Shown: positions 1 to 6,521, numbered from the stretch's first letter. The stretch: 6,687 nt of DNA from Eubacteriales Family XIII. Incertae Sedis bacterium (GCA_031257215.1 JAIRPC010000020.1:1-6687); one strand, 5' to 3'. Notes: generated from the letters alone by a model not told the origin. Program-made: numbers and translations.

Positions 1-77
1 CGCTCCGCTTCGAATCGCTCACGCGCCTAGCCAGACACAAAAAATCCAGCGCAATATATATAGGTAGTTTTTTTATT

Positions 78-97
78 AACTGTCCATTGCGACAGTT
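78..97. repeat. Inverted repeat (hairpin) in the argH leader
   Basis: A perfect 7-bp inverted repeat, AACTGTC (78-84) and GACAGTT (91-97), with the 6-base loop CATTGC. It lies between a T7 run (68-74) and the argH ribosome-binding site. The T-run is on the 5' side, so this is not an intrinsic terminator for rightward transcription, and leftward it would be followed by A residues, so it is not one in that direction either. It could be a leader RNA hairpin or a small operator. It does not resemble the classical ArgR box that I would expect at an arginine gene. Function unknown. Confidence 0.4.
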
Positions 98-120
98 GAA
101 GAATGTAAAAGGTATTAAGC

Positions 121-1494
121 ATGAGCAAGCTTTGGTCGGGGCGGTTTGAGAAAGAAATTGGTGGGTTTGCCGATAAATGGGCGGCCTCCATTTCGTTCGA
201 CAAGGCCTTATATAAGGAAGATATCTGCGGCAGCATAGCGCACGCGCGTATGCTCGCGAACCAGGGGATCATCTCGGAGGATGACGCACAGCTTATCGTG
301 AGCGGGCTTGGCGAAATACTCGCGGAGCTGAACGACGGCACGCTGGCGCTCTCGGACGAATATGAGGACGTGCATATGGCGGTCGAGTCTATCCTGACCG
401 AGCGCATAGGCAGCGCAGGCAAGCGGCTGCACACCGCCCGCAGCCGCAACGACCAGGTGGCGACCGACACACGGCTCTGGCTGAAAGAGGAGATACTTGC
501 CGATATCGCGCTGCTGCGCGACCTGCGCAAGGCACTCGTGAAAACAGCCAAGGAGCATGTTGACACTGTCATGCCCGGCTACACGCACCTGCAACACGCG
601 CAGCCCGTCAGCTTCGCGTTCCATCTGCTCGCTTACCAGCAGATGTTCGCGAGGGACGCGGACCGCCTGTGGGACTGCTACAAACGGACGGACTCGATGC
701 CGCTCGGCGCGGGCGCCCTCGCGGGTACGACATACGACACCGACCGCGGCTATACGGCGGGCGAGCTGGAATTCGCCGCGCCCGCGCCCAACGCGATGGA
801 CGCGGTTTCCGACCGCGATTTCATTATCGAATACATAGCCGCCTGCTCCATGGTGATGATGCACCTCTCGCGGTTCTGCGAGGAGATCATACTGTGGAGC
901 AGCAGCGAGTTCGGCTTCGTGGAAGCGAGCGACGAGTACAGCACGGGCAGCAGCATCATGCCGCAGAAAAAAAACCCCGACATGGCCGAGCTGATACGCG
1001 GCAAGACGGGGCGCGTCTACGGGGATCTGATGTCCATCCTCACAGTTATGAAAGGGCTTCCCCTCGCGTACAACAAGGATATGCAGGAGGACAAGCTACC
1101 CCTTTTCGACGCAGCGGAAACGGTCAGCGGCAGCGTCGCGGTTTTCACGGCTATGTTTGAAACGCTGAAAATCAACGCTGACGCGATGGCGCAGGCCGCG
1201 AAGCAGGGTTACATGAACGCAACCGACGCGGCGGACTACCTTGCGCACAAGGGCGTGCCGTTCAGGGAGGCCCACGAGATAGTCGGCGGGCTCGTGCTGT
1301 ACGCGATAAAGAAAGGCAAGGCACTTGACGAGCTCACGCTGAAAGAGCTGAAACAGCACTCGGAAAAATTCGAGCCCGACATAGCGGACGCCATAGACCT
1401 CAAAGCCTGCATGGACGCGAAGCTGTCGTCAGGCTCGACCTCGCGGGAGTCCGTGCTCGCGCAGATAAGGCTTGCGGAGGAGTCGCTGGAATAG
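121..1494 (+). CDS. argH: Argininosuccinate lyase
   Basis: Cytoplasmic enzyme that splits argininosuccinate into arginine and fumarate, the last step of arginine synthesis; it works as a homotetramer of the fumarase/aspartase superfamily. The 457-residue product has the usual length. It opens with the typical MSKLWSGRFEK, carries HTARSRND at 104-111, the T-H-L-Q motif with the acid/base histidine near H156, and the superfamily signature GSSIMPQKKNPD at 276-287 containing the catalytic serine loop (S277/S278). The C-terminal domain includes the family-typical YMNATDAADYL and GVPFREAHEIVG stretches. The ATG is preceded by AAAAGG (107-112) at 8 bases, supporting this start. It ends in TAG. murB follows after 73 bases that carry their own promoter-like element, so argH may belong to an upstream unit, perhaps with argG, which is not visible here. 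No key residue is missing. Confidence 0.97.
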   Translation: MSKLWSGRFEKEIGGFADKWAASISFDKALYKEDICGSIAHARMLANQGIISEDDAQLIVSGLGEILAELNDGTLALSDEYEDVHMAVESILTERIGSAGKRLHTARSRNDQVATDTRLWLKEEILADIALLRDLRKALVKTAKEHVDTVMPGYTHLQHAQPVSFAFHLLAYQQMFARDADRLWDCYKRTDSMPLGAGALAGTTYDTDRGYTAGELEFAAPAPNAMDAVSDRDFIIEYIAACSMVMMHLSRFCEEIILWSSSEFGFVEASDEYSTGSSIMPQKKNPDMAELIRGKTGRVYGDLMSILTVMKGLPLAYNKDMQEDKLPLFDAAETVSGSVAVFTAMFETLKINADAMAQAAKQGYMNATDAADYLAHKGVPFREAHEIVGGLVLYAIKKGKALDELTLKELKQHSEKFEPDIADAIDLKACMDAKLSSGSTSRESVLAQIRLAEESLE

Positions 1495-1550
1495 CGCCCA
1501 GGCCCGCCGAGAGCCGAACTGCGGCATATTAGGCGGTCGCGTCCGCCATG

Positions 1551-1559
1551 TGTTATAAT
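1551..1559 (+). promoter_or_regulatory. Extended -10 promoter of murB (leaderless start)
   Basis: TGTTATAAT is a perfect extended -10 element (TG-n-TATAAT, hexamer at 1554-1559) in a GC-rich intergenic region. No good -35 is present at the usual distance. An imperfect GC palindrome, GGCGG (1532-1536) and CCGCC (1543-1547), occupies that place. Transcription would begin about 6-8 bases downstream, at 1566-1568, which is at the murB ATG. This is inference from sequence; no start site has been measured. Confidence 0.5.
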
Positions 1560-1567
1560 CATAGCAT

Positions 1568-2491
1568 ATGGATAATTTGACGGCTGAATTGAAGAATATT
1601 TTGGGCGGCTCGCGAGTCAGGCTTGGCGAGCCTATGTCCCTGCATACGTCCATGAGGGTCGGCGGCGAAGCGGACTATTATCTGCGCCCGCAGGACGAGG
1701 AAGCGCTGATGGACACGCTGCACCTGCTGGCCGAGCGGCAGCTCCCATGCTATATTATCGGAGGCGGCACGAACATAGTCGCAAGGGACGGCGGCATCCG
1801 CGGCGCGGTTGTCGAGATCGGCAAGGGGATGGGGGGAATAACAGTTGATACCGAGCGGCGGTCGATATCCGCAGGCGCGGGCGCTTCGCTCTCGGCTCTG
1901 GCGAAGCAGGCGGCGGAGTCAGGTCTGTCTGGGCTTGAACCGCTGTCGGGCATACCCGGCACGGTCGGCGGCGCCCTTTTCATGAACGCGGGCGCATACG
2001 GCGGAGATATGTCGCAGGTGGCGATACAGGCGCGCGTGTACGACCGCGCCGCGCACACGATAAAAACAGTGAACGTATACGAAATGAGGCTCGGCTATCG
2101 TTCGAGCATCTTCCAGGCGCGTGGCGAATACGTCATCCTCTCAGTAATGTTCGGGCTGAAGCGCAAGGATACAGATTCCATAAAATCAAAAATGAGGAAG
2201 TTCGCCAGGCGGCGCAATTCCAAACAGCCTATGGACGTGCCGAGCGCGGGGAGCTTCTTCAAGCGCCCACCCGGGGCGTTCGCGGGCGCGCTTATCGAGG
2301 AAGCAGGGCTGAAAGGGCTGTCCTGCGGCGGCGCGAAGGTTTCCGAAAAACACGCGGGCTTCATAGTGAACACGGGCGGCGCGAGTGCGGCCGACATACT
2401 CTCGCTCATGGAACAGGTCCAGAAAGCCGTCAGGGAAAACAGCGGGCTGGAGCTCGAACCCGAGCCGCGCATCATCGGGGATGATGTCTAA
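1568..2491 (+). CDS. murB: UDP-N-acetylenolpyruvoylglucosamine reductase (MurB)
   Basis: FAD enzyme that reduces UDP-GlcNAc-enolpyruvate to UDP-MurNAc with NADPH, the second committed step of peptidoglycan precursor synthesis in the cytoplasm. The 307-residue protein shows the family motifs in order: HTSMRVGGEADYYL after the N-terminus, the FAD-binding IIGGGTNIV, SGIPGTVGGALFMNAGAYGG, LGYRSS with R178, and AGSFFKR with the proton-donor serine at residue 229. It ends with GGAKVSEKHAGFIVN and PEPRIIGDD, whose Glu (E299) is the likely second catalytic residue. The ATG is the first possible start because an in-frame TAG lies at 1562-1564. It has no Shine-Dalgarno sequence and sits about 8 bases after an extended -10 box, so the mRNA is probably leaderless. 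The 3' end overlaps the next gene by 8 bases, suggesting translational coupling. Confidence 0.96.
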   Translation: MDNLTAELKNILGGSRVRLGEPMSLHTSMRVGGEADYYLRPQDEEALMDTLHLLAERQLPCYIIGGGTNIVARDGGIRGAVVEIGKGMGGITVDTERRSISAGAGASLSALAKQAAESGLSGLEPLSGIPGTVGGALFMNAGAYGGDMSQVAIQARVYDRAAHTIKTVNVYEMRLGYRSSIFQARGEYVILSVMFGLKRKDTDSIKSKMRKFARRRNSKQPMDVPSAGSFFKRPPGAFAGALIEEAGLKGLSCGGAKVSEKHAGFIVNTGGASAADILSLMEQVQKAVRENSGLELEPEPRIIGDDV

Positions 2492-3311
2492 GGAAGCTGT
2501 TGTGGCGCGAACAGACACGGCGGCGAACGCCGCGCCAGGGGCCATATACCAAACAGGCGGCAAGGCCTACGTCATCGCGTTTGACATGCATACGCACACG
2601 CGCTATTCCCACGGCAAAGGCTCTATCGAGGACAATGTGAGGGCGGCGCGGGCTATCGGGATAGAGCGCATAGGCATCTCCGACCACGGCCCAGCGCACG
2701 TCGCGTTCGGTGTGGGCAGGAAGCGGCTGCATGACATGAGGGAGGAAATAGACAGGCTGAAAAAAGCGTACCCCGACATGGATATACAGCTAGGCATTGA
2801 GGCGAACATAACGAACAGCGGCGGTGCGCTCGACATAGACCCGGACGACCTAGGGCTTCTCGACTACGTGCTAGCGGGCTACCACTACGGCGCTATCGGC
2901 AAGAACCCCCTGGCATCTCTGTCGCGCAGCATCGCGAATTTCATGGCGCCGCAGGATCGCGGTTCGAGCGGGCTGGCGGCGAAGAACACTGCCGACGTGG
3001 CAATGGCGCTGAGGAACAACAACATCTACGCGCTCACCCACCCCGGCGACAAATCCCCTGTTAACCTGGGGGAGCTCGCGGCGGTGTGCGCCGAAACCCG
3101 GACCTTGCTCGAACTGAACACGAGCCACCGCTCGCTGTCGGCGCGGGATATAATGGAAATGGCGGCATATGGCGCAGATTTCATTATCGGGAGCGACGCC
3201 CACACGCCGCAGCGAGTAGGCGATTTCCGTTCGGCTGTTGACCTGGTTATAGAAGCGGGGCTGGATCCCGCAAGGGTAGTTAATTTGAAAATCATTGAAC
3301 AGGGCGAATAA
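2484..3311 (+). CDS. PHP-domain metal-dependent hydrolase
   Basis: Predicted cytoplasmic phosphoesterase of the PHP family (histidinol-phosphatase-like, YcdX-like); the substrate is unknown. With the ATG at 2484 the protein has 275 residues. The full metal-binding set is visible: HTH (H36, H38), SDH (D67, H68), GIEA (E106), GYH (H134), THP (H186) and SDAH (D238, H240), so it should be active with a di- or trinuclear metal centre. The fold starts near FDMHTHTRYSHG, leaving about 30 N-terminal residues rich in Ala and Thr that do not look like part of the domain. The start is uncertain: ATG 2481 or 2484 has little Shine-Dalgarno support, while GTG 2502 has AAGGA (2490-2494) 7 bases before it and would avoid the murB overlap. 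A PHP gene between murB and rapZ is a recurrent arrangement in Clostridia, which hints at an envelope or nucleotide-sugar role, but this is only context. A true histidinol phosphatase is less likely because no his genes are nearby. Confidence 0.9.
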   Translation: MSKEAVVARTDTAANAAPGAIYQTGGKAYVIAFDMHTHTRYSHGKGSIEDNVRAARAIGIERIGISDHGPAHVAFGVGRKRLHDMREEIDRLKKAYPDMDIQLGIEANITNSGGALDIDPDDLGLLDYVLAGYHYGAIGKNPLASLSRSIANFMAPQDRGSSGLAAKNTADVAMALRNNNIYALTHPGDKSPVNLGELAAVCAETRTLLELNTSHRSLSARDIMEMAAYGADFIIGSDAHTPQRVGDFRSAVDLVIEAGLDPARVVNLKIIEQGE

Positions 3312-3329
3312 GGTATTTCGCCGCGTGCG

Positions 3330-3365
3330 TTGCCTGCGCGGAGCCTGCGGACACCAGGCAGGCAA
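3330..3365. repeat. Inverted repeat with two alternative left arms before rapZ
   Basis: TTGCCTGC (3330-3337) is a perfect reverse complement of GCAGGCAA (3358-3365). A second copy of the core, GCCTGC (3343-3348), can also pair with GCAGGC (3358-3363), giving a tighter 6-bp hairpin with a 9-base loop. The element fills the gap between the PHP gene and rapZ. No T-run follows, so it is not a standard intrinsic terminator. It could be an mRNA processing or attenuation structure, or simply chance in GC-rich DNA. Confidence 0.4.
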
Positions 3366-3389
3366 TCGGTGGACAGAATGAAAAAAACG

Positions 3390-3395
3390 AAGGAG
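3390..3395 (+). promoter_or_regulatory. Ribosome-binding site deciding the rapZ TTG start
   Basis: AAGGAG, a strong Shine-Dalgarno sequence, lies 6 bases before TTG 3402. The alternative in-frame ATG at 3378 has only GGTGG (3368-3372) upstream, and TTG 3330 has nothing. The strength and spacing of this site, together with the family's usual N-terminus, favour the TTG. Confidence 0.65.
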
Positions 3396-3401
3396 ACCAA
3401 C

Positions 3402-4250
3402 TTGGATATCATCATCATCACGGGGCTGTCAGGCTCTGGCAAGAGCCATGCCGTCAGACACCTCGAAGACCACGGCTATTACTGCATAGACAACCTGCCG
3501 CCGAGCCTTATCGGGAGCTTTGTTGACCTCATCGCGCGCAGCAAGCAGAAAGTCCGCAAGGCGGCGTTCGTCACAGACATCAGGGGCGGCGAATTTTTCG
3601 GGGAGCTGAAAGACAATTTGAAGGATCTCAAAGACAGGGGGATCGATTATAAAATAATCTTCATAGACGCGCGCGACGAAGTTCTCATCAGGAGGTTCAG
3701 CGAGAACAGGCGGGCGCACCCCCTCGGCGCGGGCAGAACCTACGCGGAGGCGATAGAGACCGAACGCGCCGCCCTCGAACCGATAAGGCGCGTGGCGGAC
3801 CACACGATAGACACGAGCGAGCTGAAAAACGCGGATCTCGCCGCCGCCATCAACAGGGCGCTTGGAGGCAGCGGCGAGGCGAGCGAATTCAATGTGGTCG
3901 TGCAGTCCTTTGGCTACAAATACGGCATACCCGCCGAAGCGGATATCGTCCTCGACATGCGCTTCGTCCCGAACCCGTTCTATGTGGACAGCCTGAAACA
4001 CCTGACGGGGAAGAGCCGCCGCGTGCGCGAGTACGTCATGCGGTCGCCCGAGGCGGTGCGCTTCATCGACTCCATTGTCGGGATTTTCGACGAGCTTAAA
4101 CCCGCGTTCGTCAGGGAGGGAAAGAACAGCCTGAATATCTCGTTCGGCTGTACGGGCGGTCAGCACCGCTCGGTAGCGGCCGCGATAACAGTGCATGAAC
4201 GCCTTTTGAAAAAGGGCGAGAAAGCGGTATTGAAGCACCGCGATATATGA
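3402..4250 (+). CDS. rapZ: RapZ/YvcJ family P-loop nucleotide-binding protein
   Basis: Cytoplasmic ATP/GTP-binding protein. In E. coli RapZ guides RNase E to the GlmZ small RNA and thereby controls GlmS and UDP-GlcNAc supply; in Bacillus the homologue YvcJ is a nucleotidase of less clear role, and the GlmY/GlmZ RNAs are not expected here. From the TTG start the protein has 282 residues, close to the E. coli length. Walker A is GLSGSGKS (8-15), followed by YYCIDNLPPSL. TDIRGG has D59, and RFSENRRAHPL is a slightly divergent form of the usual SETRRRHPL. The C-terminal domain has RFVPNPFY (187-194), LTG and GCTGGQHRS (249-257), and the gene ends at HRDI. An ATG at 3378 would add 8 residues. yvcK follows 107 bases downstream, the usual rapZ-yvcK-whiA order. 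The frame stays open for 26 codons beyond the TGA. Confidence 0.95.
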   Translation: MDIIIITGLSGSGKSHAVRHLEDHGYYCIDNLPPSLIGSFVDLIARSKQKVRKAAFVTDIRGGEFFGELKDNLKDLKDRGIDYKIIFIDARDEVLIRRFSENRRAHPLGAGRTYAEAIETERAALEPIRRVADHTIDTSELKNADLAAAINRALGGSGEASEFNVVVQSFGYKYGIPAEADIVLDMRFVPNPFYVDSLKHLTGKSRRVREYVMRSPEAVRFIDSIVGIFDELKPAFVREGKNSLNISFGCTGGQHRSVAAAITVHERLLKKGEKAVLKHRDI

Positions 4251-4357
4251 TGGAGCAATGGCGGCAGGGCCAACGCCCATAGGCTCTGCGCGGCAGTAGC
4301 GGAGATAAAATCACTGGGCAGCGGGCAATAATTCTGCCGAAAAGGAGATGTGGTATT

Positions 4358-5341
4358 ATGTCAAAAATTACAGTAATAGGTGGCGGCACGGGGCTTTCCG
4401 TCCTCTTGCGCGGCTTGAAAAACATCGAGGACGTGGAGCTTACGGCTGTTGTGTCGGTGGCGGACGACGGAGGGTCGAGCGGCGCTATCAGGGAGGATCT
4501 CGGCATGCTGCCGCCCGGTGATATCAGGAGCTGTCTGCTGGCATTGGCTGGCGACGAAACGGGCATGAGGGAGATACTCGCGTACAGGTTCTCGGAGGGC
4601 AGGCTCGAAGGCCAGAGCGTGGGCAACCTCATCCTCGCGGCGGCGGCGGACATATACGGCAACTTCGAGCGCGGAATCGAACGCATCAGCGACTTCTTGA
4701 AGGTCAAGGGCAAGGTGATACCCGTCAGCGAGGAGCGCATGGTGCTGTGCGCGGAGCTGGAAAACGGCAGCATAGTCATAGGCGAGTCGCAGATACCCAA
4801 GGTGGTCAGGAGCGAGGAGTCGCGCATAGCGGACGTGTTCCTCGAATCAGGCGGCGGCAGGATTTCCGAGTCGGCGCGTAGGGCGGTCATGGATGCCGAC
4901 TCGATAGTGATAGGGCCGGGAAGCCTGTATACGAGCATAGTGCCGAACCTGCTGGCGCCAGGCATGAGGGACGCGCTGTCCCAGACTCGCGCCATCAAGA
5001 TATACATAGCGAACGTCATGACACAGCCAGGCGAAACCGACGGCATGAGCCTGGCCGCGCACACGTCCACCCTTTTCAACTACATGGACGAGGGGCAGCT
5101 CGACCACATACTGATCAACGACAAGAAGCTGTCTGAGGACGACATGCTGAAATACACGAACGGCGGCGCGGAGCAGGTGCTGGCCTCTGACGACGACAGG
5201 GAGCGGCTGCGCGCGCTGGGGGTGTCCATCATAGAGGGCGGTTTTATCGACATGCAGCGCGGTTATATCAAGCACGACGCGGACGCGGTGGCATATGTGA
5301 TAAGAACCCTGACGCGCAACCACATACTTGGGCATGATTGA
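4358..5341 (+). CDS. yvcK: YvcK/GlmR family regulator (UPF0052, CofD-like fold)
   Basis: Cytoplasmic protein of the YvcK/GlmR family. In Bacillus it is needed for growth on gluconeogenic carbon, binds UDP-GlcNAc and stimulates GlmS, linking central carbon to wall precursor synthesis. The 327-residue product has the family landmarks: GGGTG at 8-12, DDGGSSG at 36-42, PPGDIR at 52-57, VGNLILAAA, GPGSLYTS at 186-193 and NVMTQPGETDG at 219-229. The Rossmann-like CofD fold is shared with the F420 enzyme CofD, but the short start (MSKITVIGGGTGLS) and the position between rapZ and whiA favour YvcK. The start is supported by AAAAGGAG (4340-4347), 10 bases before the ATG. This is the clearest Shine-Dalgarno site in the cluster. 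whiA follows after 27 bases. Confidence 0.96.
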   Translation: MSKITVIGGGTGLSVLLRGLKNIEDVELTAVVSVADDGGSSGAIREDLGMLPPGDIRSCLLALAGDETGMREILAYRFSEGRLEGQSVGNLILAAAADIYGNFERGIERISDFLKVKGKVIPVSEERMVLCAELENGSIVIGESQIPKVVRSEESRIADVFLESGGGRISESARRAVMDADSIVIGPGSLYTSIVPNLLAPGMRDALSQTRAIKIYIANVMTQPGETDGMSLAAHTSTLFNYMDEGQLDHILINDKKLSEDDMLKYTNGGAEQVLASDDDRERLRALGVSIIEGGFIDMQRGYIKHDADAVAYVIRTLTRNHILGHD

Positions 5342-5368
5342 TACGCGGCGCGTGGCGTGTGAACTGGC

Positions 5369-6334
5369 ATGGCTGATTCGTTTGCTACTGATGTGAAGAA
5401 CGAGCTGGCACACGCGGAGAACGCGCGCGCCTGCTGCGCCGCGTCCGAGCTAGCGGGGTTCATTCGGGGCTGCGGCTCTGTTACGCTGGCATCTCCGCCG
5501 CGCGGCGAGAGGACGGGGATGGGCTTGAAGCTCGCCACGGAAAACGCGGCGATAGCCAGGCGGTACAAAGCGCTGATTGACGAAAAATACGGCGTGGGCG
5601 CGCGCCTGATGGTCGGGGAAGCCGCCGCGGGGCGCAGATCCCATGTTTACGTGCTGTCCGCGCCGCCGAGCCCCAAGACAGATGCCATGCTGGCTGAAAC
5701 GGGTATCGCCTATATGGACGGCGGGGAGCGCCGCCTTGCCGCGGGCTTTGCGGACAGGACGATCAAGCGCAAATGTTGCCGCAAGGCCTGCCTGAGGGGT
5801 CTGTTCCTCGGAGCGGGCACGGTCAGCGATCCTGAGCGAGGCTACAATTTCGAGATCGTCCTGGCCAGCGAAAGCGCGGCGGCGGCCGTGCGCAGACTGC
5901 TGAACAGCTTCACGGACATGCACGCGCGGACACGCCGGCGGCGCGGAAGCCATATCGTCTACCTGAAAAATTCCGAGCAGATAAAAGACGCGCTGACCCT
6001 GATGGGCGCGCACGCACAGCTTCTGAAATATGAGAATGTGCGCATGCTGAAAGAGATAAAGGCGCGCGCGAACAGGGTGAACAACTGCGACGCGGCGAAC
6101 ATGGAGAAGTCGCTGGGCGCGGCGGCGCGGCAGCTGGAAGCCATCAACGCCATAGAGCGCAGGGATGGGTTGGACTCGCTGCCAGGCGAGCTGATAGACA
6201 CGGCGCTGACCCGCATATTCCACCCGGACGCGTCGCTGGCGGAGATAGGCCAGCTGCTGAACCCGCCGATAGGCAAGGCGGCGGTAAGCGCAAGGTTCAG
6301 AAGGATAGAGGAGTACGCGATAGGCGAAGGGTGA
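5369..6334 (+). CDS. whiA: WhiA family DNA-binding protein
   Basis: WhiA proteins combine a degenerate LAGLIDADG homing-endonuclease fold with a C-terminal helix-turn-helix. They control sporulation septation in Streptomyces and affect division and chromosome segregation in Bacillus. The 321-residue product starts with the typical SFATDVKNELAH, has a first LAGLIDADG-like motif ELAGFIRGCGS (27-37), then CCRKACLRGLFLGAGTVSDP from residue 136, and the family-typical RVNNCDAANMEKS. The C-terminal helix-turn-helix begins near HPDASLAEIGQLL (from 285) and continues through PPIGKAAVSARFRRI. Acidic LAGLIDADG catalytic residues are absent (GCG and GAG in their place), as expected for a non-nuclease WhiA. 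An in-frame TGA just upstream makes ATG 5369 the first possible start, but no convincing Shine-Dalgarno is present, so coupling to yvcK translation is likely. Ends in TGA; no clear terminator follows. Confidence 0.95.
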   Translation: MADSFATDVKNELAHAENARACCAASELAGFIRGCGSVTLASPPRGERTGMGLKLATENAAIARRYKALIDEKYGVGARLMVGEAAAGRRSHVYVLSAPPSPKTDAMLAETGIAYMDGGERRLAAGFADRTIKRKCCRKACLRGLFLGAGTVSDPERGYNFEIVLASESAAAAVRRLLNSFTDMHARTRRRRGSHIVYLKNSEQIKDALTLMGAHAQLLKYENVRMLKEIKARANRVNNCDAANMEKSLGAAARQLEAINAIERRDGLDSLPGELIDTALTRIFHPDASLAEIGQLLNPPIGKAAVSARFRRIEEYAIGEG

Positions 6335-6433
6335 ATAAACGATGAAGCTACGTTATATTGATGTCTCCCAAATATGGTTGCGCGAAACACCAGTATGAAA
6401 CTCTTGGCTTATTATTATTATATTATTTATATC

Positions 6434-6455
6434 ATTAATTTGAGATTAATTTGAG
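6434..6455. repeat. Tandem 11-bp direct repeat upstream of the feo promoter
   Basis: ATTAATTTGAG is present twice head to tail (6434-6444 and 6445-6455), followed by a further ATT. The repeat ends 7 bases before the -35 hexamer. The period is close to one helical turn. It sits in AT-rich intergenic DNA (about 6340-6530) that also contains four TTA triplets at 6409-6420. It could act as an UP element or an activator site, or be a slippage product. Confidence 0.6.
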
Positions 6456-6462
6456 ATTCCAC

Positions 6463-6492
6463 TTGACAAACGCACACAACATGTAGTAATAT
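6463..6492 (+). promoter_or_regulatory. Sigma-A promoter of the feo unit
   Basis: TTGACA (6463-6468), a perfect -35 hexamer, is separated by 18 bases from TAATAT (6487-6492), a near-consensus -10. Transcription would start near 6499-6500, inside the first palindrome, giving a leader of about 125 bases before feoA. The AT-rich upstream DNA suits an UP element. This is the best promoter in the window. Its existence indicates that feoA is a separate unit from the whiA cluster. Confidence 0.75.
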
Positions 6493-6495
6493 ATT

Positions 6496-6521
6496 TTTTG
6501 GTTAGTTCACACTAACCAAAA
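6496..6521. promoter_or_regulatory. Operator-like palindrome 1 overlapping the feo start site
   Basis: A perfect 11-bp inverted repeat, TTTTGGTTAGT (6496-6506) and ACTAACCAAAA (6511-6521), with spacer TCAC. It begins 4 bases after the -10 box and covers the expected transcription start, a position suited to repression. Its core GGTTAG...CTAACC recalls the half-sites of the DtxR/IdeR iron box (TTAGGTTAG and complement), but here the halves are 6 bases apart instead of 1. The regulator is therefore inferred, not identified: a DtxR/MntR-like metal repressor is favoured by the feoA context, and TetR or MarR type proteins are alternatives. Confidence 0.65.

Noticed and set aside
1..38. TTCGAATC at 9-16 looked like the T-loop end of a tRNA
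   Set aside because: The flanking bases do not form a T stem (C opposite C at the closing pair), and no other tRNA arms can be placed in the visible sequence.
32..60. Possible argH promoter CAGACA-N17-TATATA
   Set aside because: Both hexamers match consensus at only four of six positions, in AT-rich sequence where such matches are common.
1513..1525. GCCG-AACTG-CGGC hairpin after argH as a terminator
   Set aside because: Only 4 bp of stem and no following T-run.
3429..4280. Long open frame on the minus strand opposite rapZ
   Set aside because: It mirrors rapZ codons in GC-rich DNA, shows no recognisable family motif, and rapZ on the other strand has all its conserved motifs.
4111..5079. 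322-codon open frame on the minus strand across the rapZ end and yvcK
   Set aside because: Low-complexity Ser/Pro/Met-rich translation with no domain; it spans two real genes and their spacer and is explained by their codon bias.
5334..5396. 20-codon frame overlapping the yvcK end and whiA start as a coupling peptide
   Set aside because: No ribosome-binding site or conservation evidence; start and stop triplets at this density are expected by chance.
5450..6223. 257-codon open frame on the minus strand opposite whiA
   Set aside because: Arg/Gln/Val-rich shadow of the whiA codons without motifs; whiA is clearly the real gene.
6341..6397. Short open frame (18 codons) just after whiA with a weak GGTGA upstream
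   Set aside because: Very short, no family resemblance, poor ribosome-binding site and AT-rich non-coding surroundings.
6395..6454. Short Tyr/Ile-rich open frame in the AT-rich spacer
   Set aside because: Its composition is produced by TTA/TAT repeats; no ribosome-binding site, and it runs into the tandem repeat by the promoter.
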